In this document: one piece after another, positions 7,487-14,650 of the stretch | Numbering within the stretch: position 1 is the stretch's first letter | Layout: every line of letters begins with the position of its first letter | Source of the DNA: an uncultured Blautia sp. | GTDB lineage: Bacteria > Bacillota > Clostridia > Lachnospirales > Lachnospiraceae | Direction: 5' to 3' | Assembly (NCBI RefSeq): GCF_934372025.1 | Contig: NZ_CAKROJ010000018.1 | Coordinates: 1-35,930, forward strand | Length of the DNA: 35,930 nucleotides | Notes under the pieces: generated by a model | Seen by the model: the letters and a program-made list of their open reading frames with translations, nothing else | Database searches by the model: none | What the model was told of the DNA's origin: nothing | Position numbers and translations under genes: made by a program

Positions 7487-8565
7487 ATCCAGGAACGATT
7501 ACCGGAAAAGCAAGTATTTCTTTTTCGCATCCGGTCTATTTTCAGAGCTGCGCATCGGTTGTCGGCCCCAAGGAAGGAAACGGTCCATTAAAATCCTGTT
7601 TTGACATGATCTGTGAAGATCCAATGTTCGGTGAAAAAAAATGGGAAGCCGCCGAAAGCACCTTACAGAAAGAGGCAGCCGCTCTTGCAATTGGAAAAGC
7701 AGGCCTTACGCCTGAAAATATACAATTTGTTTTTGCCGGTGATCTTCTTGCACAGACAATTGCCTCTTCTTTTGGTATTGCTGAGATGGGAATTCCTTTT
7801 TTTGGTCTGTACGGTGCATGCTCAACCATGGGCGAATCTCTTTCCCTTGGTGCTGTTATGGTATCTGCCGGATACGGTTCACACATTCTCTGTGCCACAT
7901 CCAGTCATTTTGCAACTGCCGAAAAAGAATTTCGCTTTCCTCTCGGATATGGATGTCAACGTCCCCTTTCTGCCACATGGACCGTCACCGGAAGTGGTGC
8001 ATGCATTCTCGGCCCCACCCCGCCGGTTCCCAAAAGTACTGTTGGTGCCGCGCCCCTCCAAAGCAGTCTCGGATACGTTGCGATCACCGGTATTACAACA
8101 GGCAAAGTCATAGACTTCGGTTTTCGGGACTCCCTCAATATGGGAGGCTGTATGGCTCCTGCTGCCTGCGATACAATTTCACAGCATCTGCATGATTTCC
8201 GGCGCAGTCCCACCGATTATGATGCTGTCATCACCGGTGATCTCGGAATGATCGGTCGCCAGATTCTTCTTGATCTTATGAACAAGTCAGATTTTGATCT
8301 CGCCCCTGTTCATCAGGACTGTGGACTTCTGATCTACGATAACAAATGTCAGGATACACATTCCGGCGGAAGCGGATGCGGCTGTGCTGCCTCCGTACTG
8401 GCAGCATATATACTGCCCAGAGTTGTTTCCGGTTTCTGGAAACGCATCCTCTTTGTTCCAACCGGTGCCATGCTTTCCAAAGTCAGTTTCAATGAGGGAG
8501 AACCTGTCGCAGGAATTGCCCATGCACTTGTTATTGAACACATCAGCAGAAAAACGGAGGTATGA
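7483..8565 (+). CDS. spoVAD: Stage V sporulation protein AD
   Basis: SpoVAD (360 residues), a thiolase-fold protein that binds dipicolinic acid at the outer face of the spore inner membrane as part of the SpoVA complex. The start GKASISFSHPVYFQSCASVV, the central LYGACSTMGESLSLGAVMVS and the C-terminal CGCAASVLAAYILPRV match the family, and the length is typical. It overlaps spoVAC by 4 bases. The next gene, spoVAEb, starts at 8568, two bases past the spoVAD stop. Expression in the forespore is expected from family knowledge. Confidence 0.96.
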   Translation: MNPGTITGKASISFSHPVYFQSCASVVGPKEGNGPLKSCFDMICEDPMFGEKKWEAAESTLQKEAAALAIGKAGLTPENIQFVFAGDLLAQTIASSFGIAEMGIPFFGLYGACSTMGESLSLGAVMVSAGYGSHILCATSSHFATAEKEFRFPLGYGCQRPLSATWTVTGSGACILGPTPPVPKSTVGAAPLQSSLGYVAITGITTGKVIDFGFRDSLNMGGCMAPAACDTISQHLHDFRRSPTDYDAVITGDLGMIGRQILLDLMNKSDFDLAPVHQDCGLLIYDNKCQDTHSGGSGCGCAASVLAAYILPRVVSGFWKRILFVPTGAMLSKVSFNEGEPVAGIAHALVIEHISRKTEV

Positions 8566-8567
8566 TC

Positions 8568-8924
8568 ATGGACTATTTTAATGCATTCTGGGTTGGCGGC
8601 CTCATCTGTGCACTTGTTCAGATTCTCCTGGACAGAACCAGACTTCTTCCTGGCCGTGTCATGGTGCTTCTGGTCTGTTCCGGTGCGGTATTAAGTGCTG
8701 TCGGTATTTACCAGCCCTTTGTCGATTATGCGGGCGCAGGCGCAAGTGTTCCTCTTCTGGGGTTCGGAAACATTCTCTGGCTGGGCATAAAAAAATCTGT
8801 TGACTCTGACGGTTTTCTCGGTCTGTTCTCCGGTGGTTTTACCGCCTGTGCAGTCGGAGTTTCCTCTGCATTGATTTTTTCTTATCTGGCCAGTCTGATC
8901 TTCCACCCCAAAATGAAAGAATAG
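8568..8924 (+). CDS. spoVAEb: Stage V sporulation protein AE (SpoVAEb)
   Basis: A 118-residue integral membrane protein of the SpoVAC/SpoVAEb type, the second membrane component of the dipicolinate channel. Hydrophobic segments include WVGGLICALVQILLD, MVLLVCSGAVLSAVGIY and GFTACAVGVSSALIFSYLAS, with the family block AGASVPLLGFGN between them. An ATG at 8562 overlaps the spoVAD stop, but only one base separates it from GGAGG; the ATG at 8568, 7 bases from GGAGG, is the better start. A two-way terminator follows at 8942-8973. No spoVAEa or spoVAF is seen nearby. Confidence 0.92.
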   Translation: MDYFNAFWVGGLICALVQILLDRTRLLPGRVMVLLVCSGAVLSAVGIYQPFVDYAGAGASVPLLGFGNILWLGIKKSVDSDGFLGLFSGGFTACAVGVSSALIFSYLASLIFHPKMKE

Positions 8925-8941
8925 TTTTTAAAATCACACGT

Positions 8942-8973
8942 AAAAAGCTCCGCATCTGCCGGAGCTTTTTTTG
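8942..8973. terminator. Bidirectional terminator between convergent spoVAEb and spoVAB
   Basis: AAAAAGCTCC (8942-8951) pairs with GGAGCTTTTT (8961-8970) around a 9-base loop. The T-run is clear on the plus strand (TTTTTTTG) and a shorter one exists on the minus strand. It sits 17 bases after spoVAEb and directly past the end of spoVAB, so one hairpin serves both converging operons. Confidence 0.85.
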
Positions 8974-8975
8974 TA

Positions 8976-9395
8976 TTACCATCTTTTCCAGAAAAAGAAA
9001 AGTTCTCCAATCCCCTTCCCCAGTGCTACCATCAGGACAAACACAGTAAGATAACGTACCAGTCTGGCACGCCGCATAAAAATCGGAAACACATTCAGAA
9101 TTTCAGCCAGTGCCATTGCCCAACAACCTGTAAAAACGCCTGCAAACAATCCGTATGCCCCCAGAAACATCTGGCCACCAGGTATACGAAGCTTAAAAAG
9201 CTGAAACAGATTTCCGAGCACCGCGCCTGCAACGATCATATTTTCATAACACAAACTGCATTTTGCTGTATGCGTTCTGTCTGCAAAATCTGAAACCACA
9301 CCCAGTTCTACAATAAATGAAAACACACCTCCGGCCGCCACTGCTCCGGCGCTCAATCCCACAAAAGCCAGAAGAAGATACTTCCACCACATCAT
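8976..9395 (-). CDS. spoVAB: Stage V sporulation protein AB
   Basis: SpoVAB (139 residues), a small multi-pass membrane protein of the SpoVA set needed for dipicolinic acid uptake into the forespore. Four hydrophobic helices can be seen, starting with YLLLAFVGLSAGAVAAGGVF; the block NLFQLFKLRIPGGQMFLGAY and GVFTGCWAMALAEILNVFPI fit the family, and length matches the Bacillus protein (about 141). Its ATG overlaps the spoVAA stop (ATGA). It is the last gene of the minus-strand sporulation operon and meets spoVAEb tail to tail. Confidence 0.92.
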   Translation of the reverse strand: MMWWKYLLLAFVGLSAGAVAAGGVFSFIVELGVVSDFADRTHTAKCSLCYENMIVAGAVLGNLFQLFKLRIPGGQMFLGAYGLFAGVFTGCWAMALAEILNVFPIFMRRARLVRYLTVFVLMVALGKGIGELFFFWKRW

Positions 9396-10030
9396 TGTTT
9401 TTCACCTTGCATTTCTTTTTTTCTGGATGCATTTTCTACCAGCGTTGTCTGTATATCATTTTCATAGATTCTCATCTGAATTTCCATAGGTGTCGGATCC
9501 GCCGTAAAGCGTTTCTTTCCAAAATGATTAAAGAACACAAGAATCCCGACAGTCAGGCCAATCGCATATGTGATTTCCAAAACAGTAAAACCATCACTTT
9601 TCTTTCCAGTTACCTGTTCGTAGATCTGGCCAAACAGTTCCGTACCTCCAACATCATTATTGAATGCCATAATTGAAAAAGCAGAACCAAAAAAGATAAT
9701 TGCAGATACAAGTACTACTTTTATCCCATACAATAATACTGATGTTTTTTTCTGCTGCTCACAGGTTATGATCATATCTGTTTCTCCAAGATTCTGCACC
9801 TCGACTTCTGGATATGCAGCATGAATACAGGTGATGATGTCCAGCACGGAAAGCACCTTTCTTTGTTCTTTTTTTCCTGATATTTTGAGTATTTTCAGTC
9901 TCCTGATTCCCGGAAGCACAGTTTTGTCCGAGCATTCCATACTGACAATATCCTCCAGATAAATATCAGGTTTCGTTACTTTCACATTTCGTTCTCCTTT
10001 TATATAAAGGGTCACATTTTTCGATGCCAT
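9392..10030 (-). CDS. spoVAA: Stage V sporulation protein AA
   Basis: SpoVAA (212 residues), a SpoVA complex member with an N-terminal soluble domain (about 1-110, including DIYLEDIVSMECSD) and two C-terminal membrane helices (VLLYGIKVVLVSAIIFFGSA and ITYAIGLTVGILVFFNHFG). The start at 10030 is used because GAAGGGATG precedes it and the length fits the family. It follows sigF after 131 bases, a gap that contains a forespore-type promoter candidate, and overlaps spoVAB. In Bacillus spoVAA-spoVAF form one operon; here only AA and AB lie downstream of sigF while AC, AD and AEb are on the opposite strand. Confidence 0.92.
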   Translation of the reverse strand: MASKNVTLYIKGERNVKVTKPDIYLEDIVSMECSDKTVLPGIRRLKILKISGKKEQRKVLSVLDIITCIHAAYPEVEVQNLGETDMIITCEQQKKTSVLLYGIKVVLVSAIIFFGSAFSIMAFNNDVGGTELFGQIYEQVTGKKSDGFTVLEITYAIGLTVGILVFFNHFGKKRFTADPTPMEIQMRIYENDIQTTLVENASRKKEMQGEKQ

Positions 10031-10076
10031 ATATTTTCATCCCTTCTGTTTATTCAGAACATTTGTCCGTTAAACT

Positions 10077-10106
10077 CATTATTCACACTTCTATTCTGAT
10101 GTATAC
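10077..10106 (-). promoter_or_regulatory. Possible sigma-F/sigma-G promoter ahead of spoVAA
   Basis: On the minus strand GTATA (10102-10106) is followed after 15 bases by GTGAATAATG (10077-10086), close to the sigma-F pattern GYWTA-N15-GGNRANANTW with two mismatches. The same -35 at 18-base spacing gives AATAATG, a weaker sigma-G fit. It lies about 50 bases before the spoVAA ATG, in the only sizeable gap of this operon. This would let spoVAA-spoVAB be read in the forespore separately from the spoIIA genes. Confidence 0.4.
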
Positions 10107-10161
10107 CCGTTTTTCTCTTTTTGAACCTTAATCACGATAATAAAACGCTATCTCCTCTGTG

Positions 10162-10872
10162 CTATTTTCGCAATTTTGCCAGTATCCGTTTCTCCATTCT
10201 TGACACCTGAACCTGAGAAATTCCCAGATTTTCAGCAATCTCATTCTGTGTCATATCTCTGAAATAACGCATATATATCAATTTCCGTTCCTTTGCATCC
10301 AGTCCTTCCAGGAGTTCTTCCAGAAATATTCTGTTCAGAATTTTATCCTCATTATTCTCCTTCTCCGGAATTCTGTCCATGAGTGATATTTCTGTTCCAT
10401 CGCTCTGATAGATCACTTTATGAAGTGACTCTACCTCGGAACCGGCTTCAAGTATCATTAACAGTTCTTCCACTGGGATCTCGGTTCTGGCTGCCAGTTC
10501 CTCTATCGTTGGCTCACGCGAAAGCTGACTTATAAGTTCCTCTCTGATCTGCCAGATACGATACTGACTCTCTTTTATGGAACGACTGACTTTCAGCATA
10601 CCATCGTCTCTAAGAAAACGTCGGATTTCTCCAACAATCATTGGCACCGCATATGTTGAAAATTTTACCTCAAAAGAAAGATCAAACTTATCTACTGCTT
10701 TCAGAAGACCAATACTGCCTATCTGAAAGAGATCTTCCATTTCAACACCTCTCCCCAGAAATCTTTTGGCCACACTGTAAATCAAGCCTGTATTCTCATG
10801 AAACAAAATCTCTCTTGCCTCTTTATCCCCCTGGTGCGCACGCCCTATCAGAGCTACTGTATCCCAGGTCAT
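10162..10872 (-). CDS. sigF: RNA polymerase sporulation sigma factor F
   Basis: Sigma-F (236 residues), the first forespore-specific sigma factor, held inactive by SpoIIAB until septation. Region 2 includes GVEMEDLFQIGSIGLLKAVD and FSTYAVPMIVGEIRRFLRDD; region 3 includes REPTIEELAARTEIPVEELL; region 4 ends with the helix-turn-helix MTQNEIAENLGISQVQVSRM. The start lies 8 bases after spoIIAB, with a GGTAGG-like site inside the end of spoIIAB, so translation is probably coupled. Operon order spoIIAA-spoIIAB-sigF is the classical one. Confidence 0.97.
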   Translation of the reverse strand: MTWDTVALIGRAHQGDKEAREILFHENTGLIYSVAKRFLGRGVEMEDLFQIGSIGLLKAVDKFDLSFEVKFSTYAVPMIVGEIRRFLRDDGMLKVSRSIKESQYRIWQIREELISQLSREPTIEELAARTEIPVEELLMILEAGSEVESLHKVIYQSDGTEISLMDRIPEKENNEDKILNRIFLEELLEGLDAKERKLIYMRYFRDMTQNEIAENLGISQVQVSRMEKRILAKLRK

Positions 10873-10880
10873 TTCTCAAC

Positions 10881-11309
10881 CTACCTGCCAATAATTTTTT
10901 TCATGTGTACTATTGTTCCTTTGCCCGGTTCTGATTCCACGGACAGTTCATCCATAAATGCTTCCATAAATGTGAATCCCATTCCGGATCTGTCTTTATC
11001 CGGCTTTGAAGTATACATCGGTTCCATTGCCTTTGCCACATCACTTATTCCAACACCATGATCTATGATATCCACATACAGTTCCTGTTCTTTGTAGCGC
11101 AGCTGCATTTCAATCTTTTGGACTTTATTCTCATAGCCATGAATGATACAATTTGTAACCGCCTCCGACACAGCTGTTTTCAGATCCGCAATTTCCTCCA
11201 GTGTCGGATTCAGCTGCGTACAGAAAGATGCCGCTGTAATCCTGGCAAGTCCTTCATTCGCCGGAATACTGTCAAATACAAGTAACATTTCATTAGTATT
11301 CTTTTTCAT
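10881..11309 (-). CDS. spoIIAB: Anti-sigma F factor / serine kinase SpoIIAB
   Basis: SpoIIAB (142 residues), a GHKL-fold protein that binds and inhibits sigma-F and phosphorylates SpoIIAA. The N-box is in AVSEAVTNCIIHGYEN, the G1 box is DHGVGI, and the G2 region is RSGMGFTFMEAF, all needed for ATP binding. The ATG at 11309 overlaps the spoIIAA stop (ATGA) and has AGGAGG upstream. The overlap favours balanced synthesis of kinase and its antagonist. Typical length, nothing unusual. Confidence 0.97.
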   Translation of the reverse strand: MKKNTNEMLLVFDSIPANEGLARITAASFCTQLNPTLEEIADLKTAVSEAVTNCIIHGYENKVQKIEMQLRYKEQELYVDIIDHGVGISDVAKAMEPMYTSKPDKDRSGMGFTFMEAFMDELSVESEPGKGTIVHMKKIIGR

Positions 11310-11635
11310 ACGTTTTCCTCCTCTCCCGCTTTCCGGATATCAATATAACGATGAAGGCCGGACAAATGCATAAGTCGTTCAATATGAGGATTTACCCCAA
11401 CCGCATGTATACAGTTTTTTCGCATTCCCAGAGAACGATATCTGCCCATCAGGAGTCCGACACCTGAACTGTCCATAAACTCTGTTTCAGAAAAATCAAA
11501 TATGATCGTTCTTATATACGTTTTTCCAGCTGCTTTTTCTATTTCTTTTCGAACCGCATCTGCAACCGGATGATCCAGCTCATGCGGCAGAAAAACTGTA
11601 AGCGTTGTCCCCTCCAGCCAAAACCTGTCATTCAT
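11306..11635 (-). CDS. spoIIAA: Anti-sigma F factor antagonist SpoIIAA
   Basis: SpoIIAA (109 residues), a STAS-domain protein which, when unphosphorylated, releases sigma-F from SpoIIAB. The phosphorylation box EFMDSSGVGLLMGRY is present; by family comparison the first serine after Asp (Ser56 here) is the phosphosite reversed by SpoIIE. The start at 11635 has a purine-rich GGGGGAG site. It is the first gene of the sporulation operon, beginning about 50 bases after a terminator. Confidence 0.95.
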   Translation of the reverse strand: MNDRFWLEGTTLTVFLPHELDHPVADAVRKEIEKAAGKTYIRTIIFDFSETEFMDSSGVGLLMGRYRSLGMRKNCIHAVGVNPHIERLMHLSGLHRYIDIRKAGEEENV

Positions 11636-11654
11636 TTTCTACTCCCCCTTTTCA

Positions 11655-11678
11655 ATTCTTCGCAAAATAATTTCCTGT
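11655..11678 (-). promoter_or_regulatory. Possible sigma-H-type promoter of the spoIIA operon
   Basis: On the minus strand ACAGGAAAT is followed by GAAGAATT. Both boxes fit the sigma-H consensus (RNAGGAWWW and RNNGAAT) known for Bacillus spoIIA, but only 8 bases lie between them where 11-12 are usual. The stretch between the upstream terminator and spoIIAA is only about 50 bases, so the promoter must be close to here. Confidence 0.25.
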
Positions 11679-11684
11679 TACAGC

Positions 11685-11720
11685 AAAAAAGGAGATGTAC
11701 TTTTATCATCGTACATCCCC
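11685..11720 (-). terminator. Terminator after the zinc-ribbon/TPR gene
   Basis: Arms 11691-11700 and 11711-11720 pair on the minus strand over 10 bp (GGGGATGTAC with GTACATCTCC, one G-U), followed by TTTTTTG. It separates the valS-ltaS-folC-TPR genes from the spoIIA operon. Confidence 0.8.
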
Positions 11721-11767
11721 TTCTCCGAGGTTTTTCTGCTGCTCATGGCTGTCAGATTTTATTCCTG

Positions 11768-13039
11768 TTACCATGAATCATCTTCGTCATTACCAGTATC
11801 ATCATAGGAGGTATCTTCATATCCATAATCATCATCTTCTCCGCCGTCTGAAGAACTCTCCTGTTTCTGTGCGCCTTCCGTGTCACCAACACCGGCAACT
11901 CCTGTCGCATCTCTTATCGTAGTATACACAGATTTCATCGAATCCGTCAGTACATCCACATGTACTTTCTGAATTTCAACTGCTGCTTCATCCATATTCT
12001 GCTGCTGATAATACGTATAAGCCTGGAGCAGAGCCTGATAGCTTTCACTCTTTGTCTGCTCGATTGTAAGCTGCTGTGTAACATTTTCTACTGTGTCATC
12101 CGATTCTTTTGCTTCTCCCTGTACCTTCGTAAGTTCAGCTCCCTGGCTTGCCAGCGATTCACTGTATTGTACAATCTGCTGATTTGCCTCCTGATATATT
12201 CCCTGACGAATCGTCGGTACCGCAAGAAGCCAGAAGGCAACTGCCCCGGCAGCTATCCCCGCCATAAGTATAAAGAACAGTGAAATTCTGGAATGTTCTC
12301 TGTAAACAGTTGGCTGAATGATTTTCTCTGTTCCCAGAATATCTGAATCCAGACTTTCTTTTGCTTTACTGTTTGAATGAAACAATCCCTTCTTTTGCTT
12401 CTCCAGCCTTGTAGTCACGCCTGTCTGTTCATCTACCTCACGCAGAAAACGAAGCGTCGTCGTATTCGTCTTATCGATTCTTGCGGCTTTTCGAAGAATT
12501 CTTCTCGCTTTGTTCCACTCACCGTTTTTCATCTGGATCAGTGCAAGCAGATGATAACCTTTGATCAGTTTTGAATTCTGTGTGAGAATTTTACGCAACT
12601 GAATCGCTGCCATATCTTCATGTCCTTCACGGCAAAGCATAAGAGCATGATTATACTTCTTGATTGTTTCATTGATCGCCGCAAGTCTGTTTGGATTTGC
12701 CTGCAATTTGTTGATATACTCTGTCGCCAGGTTTCTGGTCGGCCTAAGATTCTTACTGATCACCCATTCACTCAGTGCAGAAACCACTTCTCCGGTTTCA
12801 AAATACACAAGCCCAAGCAGATTTCTGGCATTGATATTTCGTTTATCATACATCAGACTCTGTTTCAGGCAGGCAATTGCACCCGACAGATCCCGAATAC
12901 TTGCTTTTTCAAGGCCCTGATTATAAAAAAACTTTGACAGATAATCTACTTTTTTCTGAATCAGTACATTATACCCACAGTTCGGACAGTAATCCAGGTC
13001 CATATCTGTAAGAAATGCACCGCAGTTCACACAATTCAT
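11768..13039 (-). CDS. Zinc-ribbon, TPR and single-pass membrane protein of unknown function
   Basis: A 423-residue protein with an N-terminal zinc ribbon (Cys3, Cys6, Cys18, Cys21; CVNCG and CPNCG), TPR-like helical pairs over about residues 30-210 (NARNLLGLVYFETGEVVSAL, KGYHLLALIQMKNGEWNKAR), one membrane helix at about 252-273, then an external helical/coiled segment and a strongly acidic tail rich in Asp, Glu, Tyr and Gly. The topology would put zinc ribbon and TPRs in the cytoplasm and the rest outside. AAGGAG precedes the ATG. It follows folC and a 50-residue ORF and ends at a terminator before spoIIA. It could be a scaffold for envelope or sporulation proteins, but no function is claimed. 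Confidence 0.85.
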   Translation of the reverse strand: MNCVNCGAFLTDMDLDYCPNCGYNVLIQKKVDYLSKFFYNQGLEKASIRDLSGAIACLKQSLMYDKRNINARNLLGLVYFETGEVVSALSEWVISKNLRPTRNLATEYINKLQANPNRLAAINETIKKYNHALMLCREGHEDMAAIQLRKILTQNSKLIKGYHLLALIQMKNGEWNKARRILRKAARIDKTNTTTLRFLREVDEQTGVTTRLEKQKKGLFHSNSKAKESLDSDILGTEKIIQPTVYREHSRISLFFILMAGIAAGAVAFWLLAVPTIRQGIYQEANQQIVQYSESLASQGAELTKVQGEAKESDDTVENVTQQLTIEQTKSESYQALLQAYTYYQQQNMDEAAVEIQKVHVDVLTDSMKSVYTTIRDATGVAGVGDTEGAQKQESSSDGGEDDDYGYEDTSYDDTGNDEDDSW

Positions 13040-13056
13040 TCAGTTCTCCTTGTATC

Positions 13057-13209
13057 CTATTTTACACGTCTGTTGCTTTTTGCTTCTCTTAAAACTTCCT
13101 GAAGAACATCAAGAATATCTGTAAGCTCTCTGTCATAGATTGCTCCTTCTGCATCTGTAACATCCAGACATGGTTCAAATTTCTTCAGTTCCTCTTCATA
13201 ATCGATCAT
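13057..13209 (-). CDS. Small conserved-looking ORF of 50 residues
   Basis: A short gene starting MIDYEEELKKFEPCLDVTDA and ending KSNRRVK. It has a strong AAAGGAG site 7 bases before its ATG, starts 11 bases after the folC stop and ends 17 bases before the TPR gene, so it fills an otherwise empty gap in the operon. The product is acidic in its first half with a basic, probably helical C-terminus (LTDILDVLQEVLREA). One cysteine is present; no signal peptide or membrane helix is seen. I do not recognise the family. The good ribosome binding site and the neat fit are the reasons for calling it real. Confidence 0.7.
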   Translation of the reverse strand: MIDYEEELKKFEPCLDVTDAEGAIYDRELTDILDVLQEVLREAKSNRRVK

Positions 13210-13220
13210 AGTTTTCTCCT

Positions 13221-14522
13221 TTATTTTCCGATTCCCTTCAGAATGGCTGTTTTAATTTCTCCAACCAGATACAGGGAACCTACGCAGAACAGCATTCCAT
13301 CCTCACCTTTTGTATCGAGAGCCTTTCTGAACGCTTCCTCTGCATTCTCAACAACTTCCGCAGACGGACAACCTTCTTTTCTGAATATCTCTGCAAGCTT
13401 CTCAGCCGGAACCTTTCGATATCCGCCAACCTGCGTCACAATAACATGACGGAAAGAGATTTTATCAAGGATAGCATGGATCATATCCGTATAATCCTTA
13501 TCATCCACCGCCGAAAAGAGAAGTGTCAATGGACAGTCATTCTGAAAATGTGCCGCTGTTTCAACAAATTTCTCCACACCATCTTCGTTGTGTGCACCAT
13601 CAACAATAACTCCCGGCAATACTGTTTCCATCCGTCCCTGCCAGCGTGTTTCCAGAAGGCCTTTTCGAATAGCTTCTGCCGGTATCTTTATCTGACTTTT
13701 CAATACTTCTATTGTTTTCAGTGCGAGCGAAGCGTTCATCACCTGATACTCTGCAATAAATGGCAGTGAAAAAACCGTATTTCCATAATACTCATTCTCA
13801 TAAGAAAAATCAATGCCGGATCTTGTATTTCGAATGATTTGAGTATCACTTTTCTTCACTTCATAATATGGGCTTCCCAGTTCCTGTGCTCTGCTCCGGA
13901 TCACGCCTGCAGCCGCGGAACTGTTTCCATCATAGATAACCGGTACTCCCGGTACAATGATCCCTGCTTTTTCTCCTGCGATTGCTTCAATCGTATTTCC
14001 CAGATACTGCATATGGTCAAAGCTGATAGATGTGATCACACATGCAATTGGATTTTCTACAGCTGTTGTCGCATCCAGTTTTCCTCCCAATCCCGTCTCA
14101 AGAATCACATAGTCCACATTTGCATCTGCAAATATTACCATTCCCATCAGAAACAGGAACTCAAAATACGTTGGATGATAACTGCCTTCTGCGACCAGCT
14201 CATCTGCAAGTTTCTTAACTTTTTGGAAAGCATGCAGGAAAGTATCATTATCAATATTTTTCTCATTAATCTGGAAACGCTCATTGATCACAACCAGATG
14301 CGGAGATGTAAACAGCCCACAGGAATATCCCGCTTCCCTTAATACAGATGTCAGAAATGCACAGGTACTTCCTTTACCGTTTGTTCCTGCAACATGTACC
14401 ACGCGGAACTTATTCTGCGGATTTCCCAGTCGATGCAGACATTCCTTTGTATGCTCCAGCTTGTTTTTTGTTGTAAATTTAGGAGTTTCCTCAATATAAG
14501 CAACTGCTTCTTCGTAATTCAT
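13221..14522 (-). CDS. folC: Folylpolyglutamate synthase / dihydrofolate synthase
   Basis: FolC (433 residues) adds glutamate to folates, and in many bacteria also makes dihydrofolate from dihydropteroate. The P-loop HVAGTNGKGSTCAF is at residues 43-56, followed by LFTSPHLVVINERFQIN and DYVILETGLGGKLDATTAV; the C-terminal ligase domain includes VIVDGAHNEDGVEKF. The frame extends to an ATG at 14540, but that start has no ribosome binding site; the ATG at 14522 follows GGTGATTTTTTT and gives the usual MNYEEAVAYIEE start. That GGTGA lies in the 3' arm of a terminator-like hairpin, so read-through RNA may be poorly translated. It sits between the LtaS-like gene and the 50-residue ORF. Confidence 0.95.
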   Translation of the reverse strand: MNYEEAVAYIEETPKFTTKNKLEHTKECLHRLGNPQNKFRVVHVAGTNGKGSTCAFLTSVLREAGYSCGLFTSPHLVVINERFQINEKNIDNDTFLHAFQKVKKLADELVAEGSYHPTYFEFLFLMGMVIFADANVDYVILETGLGGKLDATTAVENPIACVITSISFDHMQYLGNTIEAIAGEKAGIIVPGVPVIYDGNSSAAAGVIRSRAQELGSPYYEVKKSDTQIIRNTRSGIDFSYENEYYGNTVFSLPFIAEYQVMNASLALKTIEVLKSQIKIPAEAIRKGLLETRWQGRMETVLPGVIVDGAHNEDGVEKFVETAAHFQNDCPLTLLFSAVDDKDYTDMIHAILDKISFRHVIVTQVGGYRKVPAEKLAEIFRKEGCPSAEVVENAEEAFRKALDTKGEDGMLFCVGSLYLVGEIKTAILKGIGK

Positions 14523-14610
14523 AAAAAAATCACCACTCATCTAATGTATTCGCAGCAATCTGATTCTCTGTAAATCAAACTGCTACGATATCATTATATA
14601 TGAGTGGTGA
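14523..14610 (-). terminator. Long-loop terminator hairpin spanning the folC promoter
   Basis: TCACCACTCAT (14530-14540) and ATGAGTGGTGA (14600-14610) are perfect 11-bp complements 59 bases apart, and on the minus strand the hairpin is followed by seven T and then directly by the folC ATG. A second stem (14554-14564 with 14574-14584, 11 bp with two G-U on the minus strand) stacks inside the loop. It is well placed to end transcripts from the LtaS-like gene. The folC ribosome binding site is in the 3' arm. Confidence 0.65.
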
Positions 14611-14620
14611 AAGATGTCCA
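14593..14620 (-). promoter_or_regulatory. Sigma-A promoter of folC, overlapping the hairpin's 5' arm
   Basis: On the minus strand TGGACA (14615-14620) and TATAAT (14593-14598) are 16 bases apart, differing from consensus at one base. The hairpin's 5' arm lies in the spacer, so RNA started here (near 14586) lacks that arm and keeps the folC ribosome binding site free. Confidence 0.55.
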
Positions 14621-14650
14621 GTACTAATCGTAATCTTTTATTCGTCAAAA

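Noticed and set aside
14541..14599. A tetrahydrofolate riboswitch upstream of folC
   Set aside because: The position and nested stems invited the idea, but the span between the arms is only 59 bases and I could not find the conserved THF-aptamer segments. A terminator spanning a promoter explains it better.
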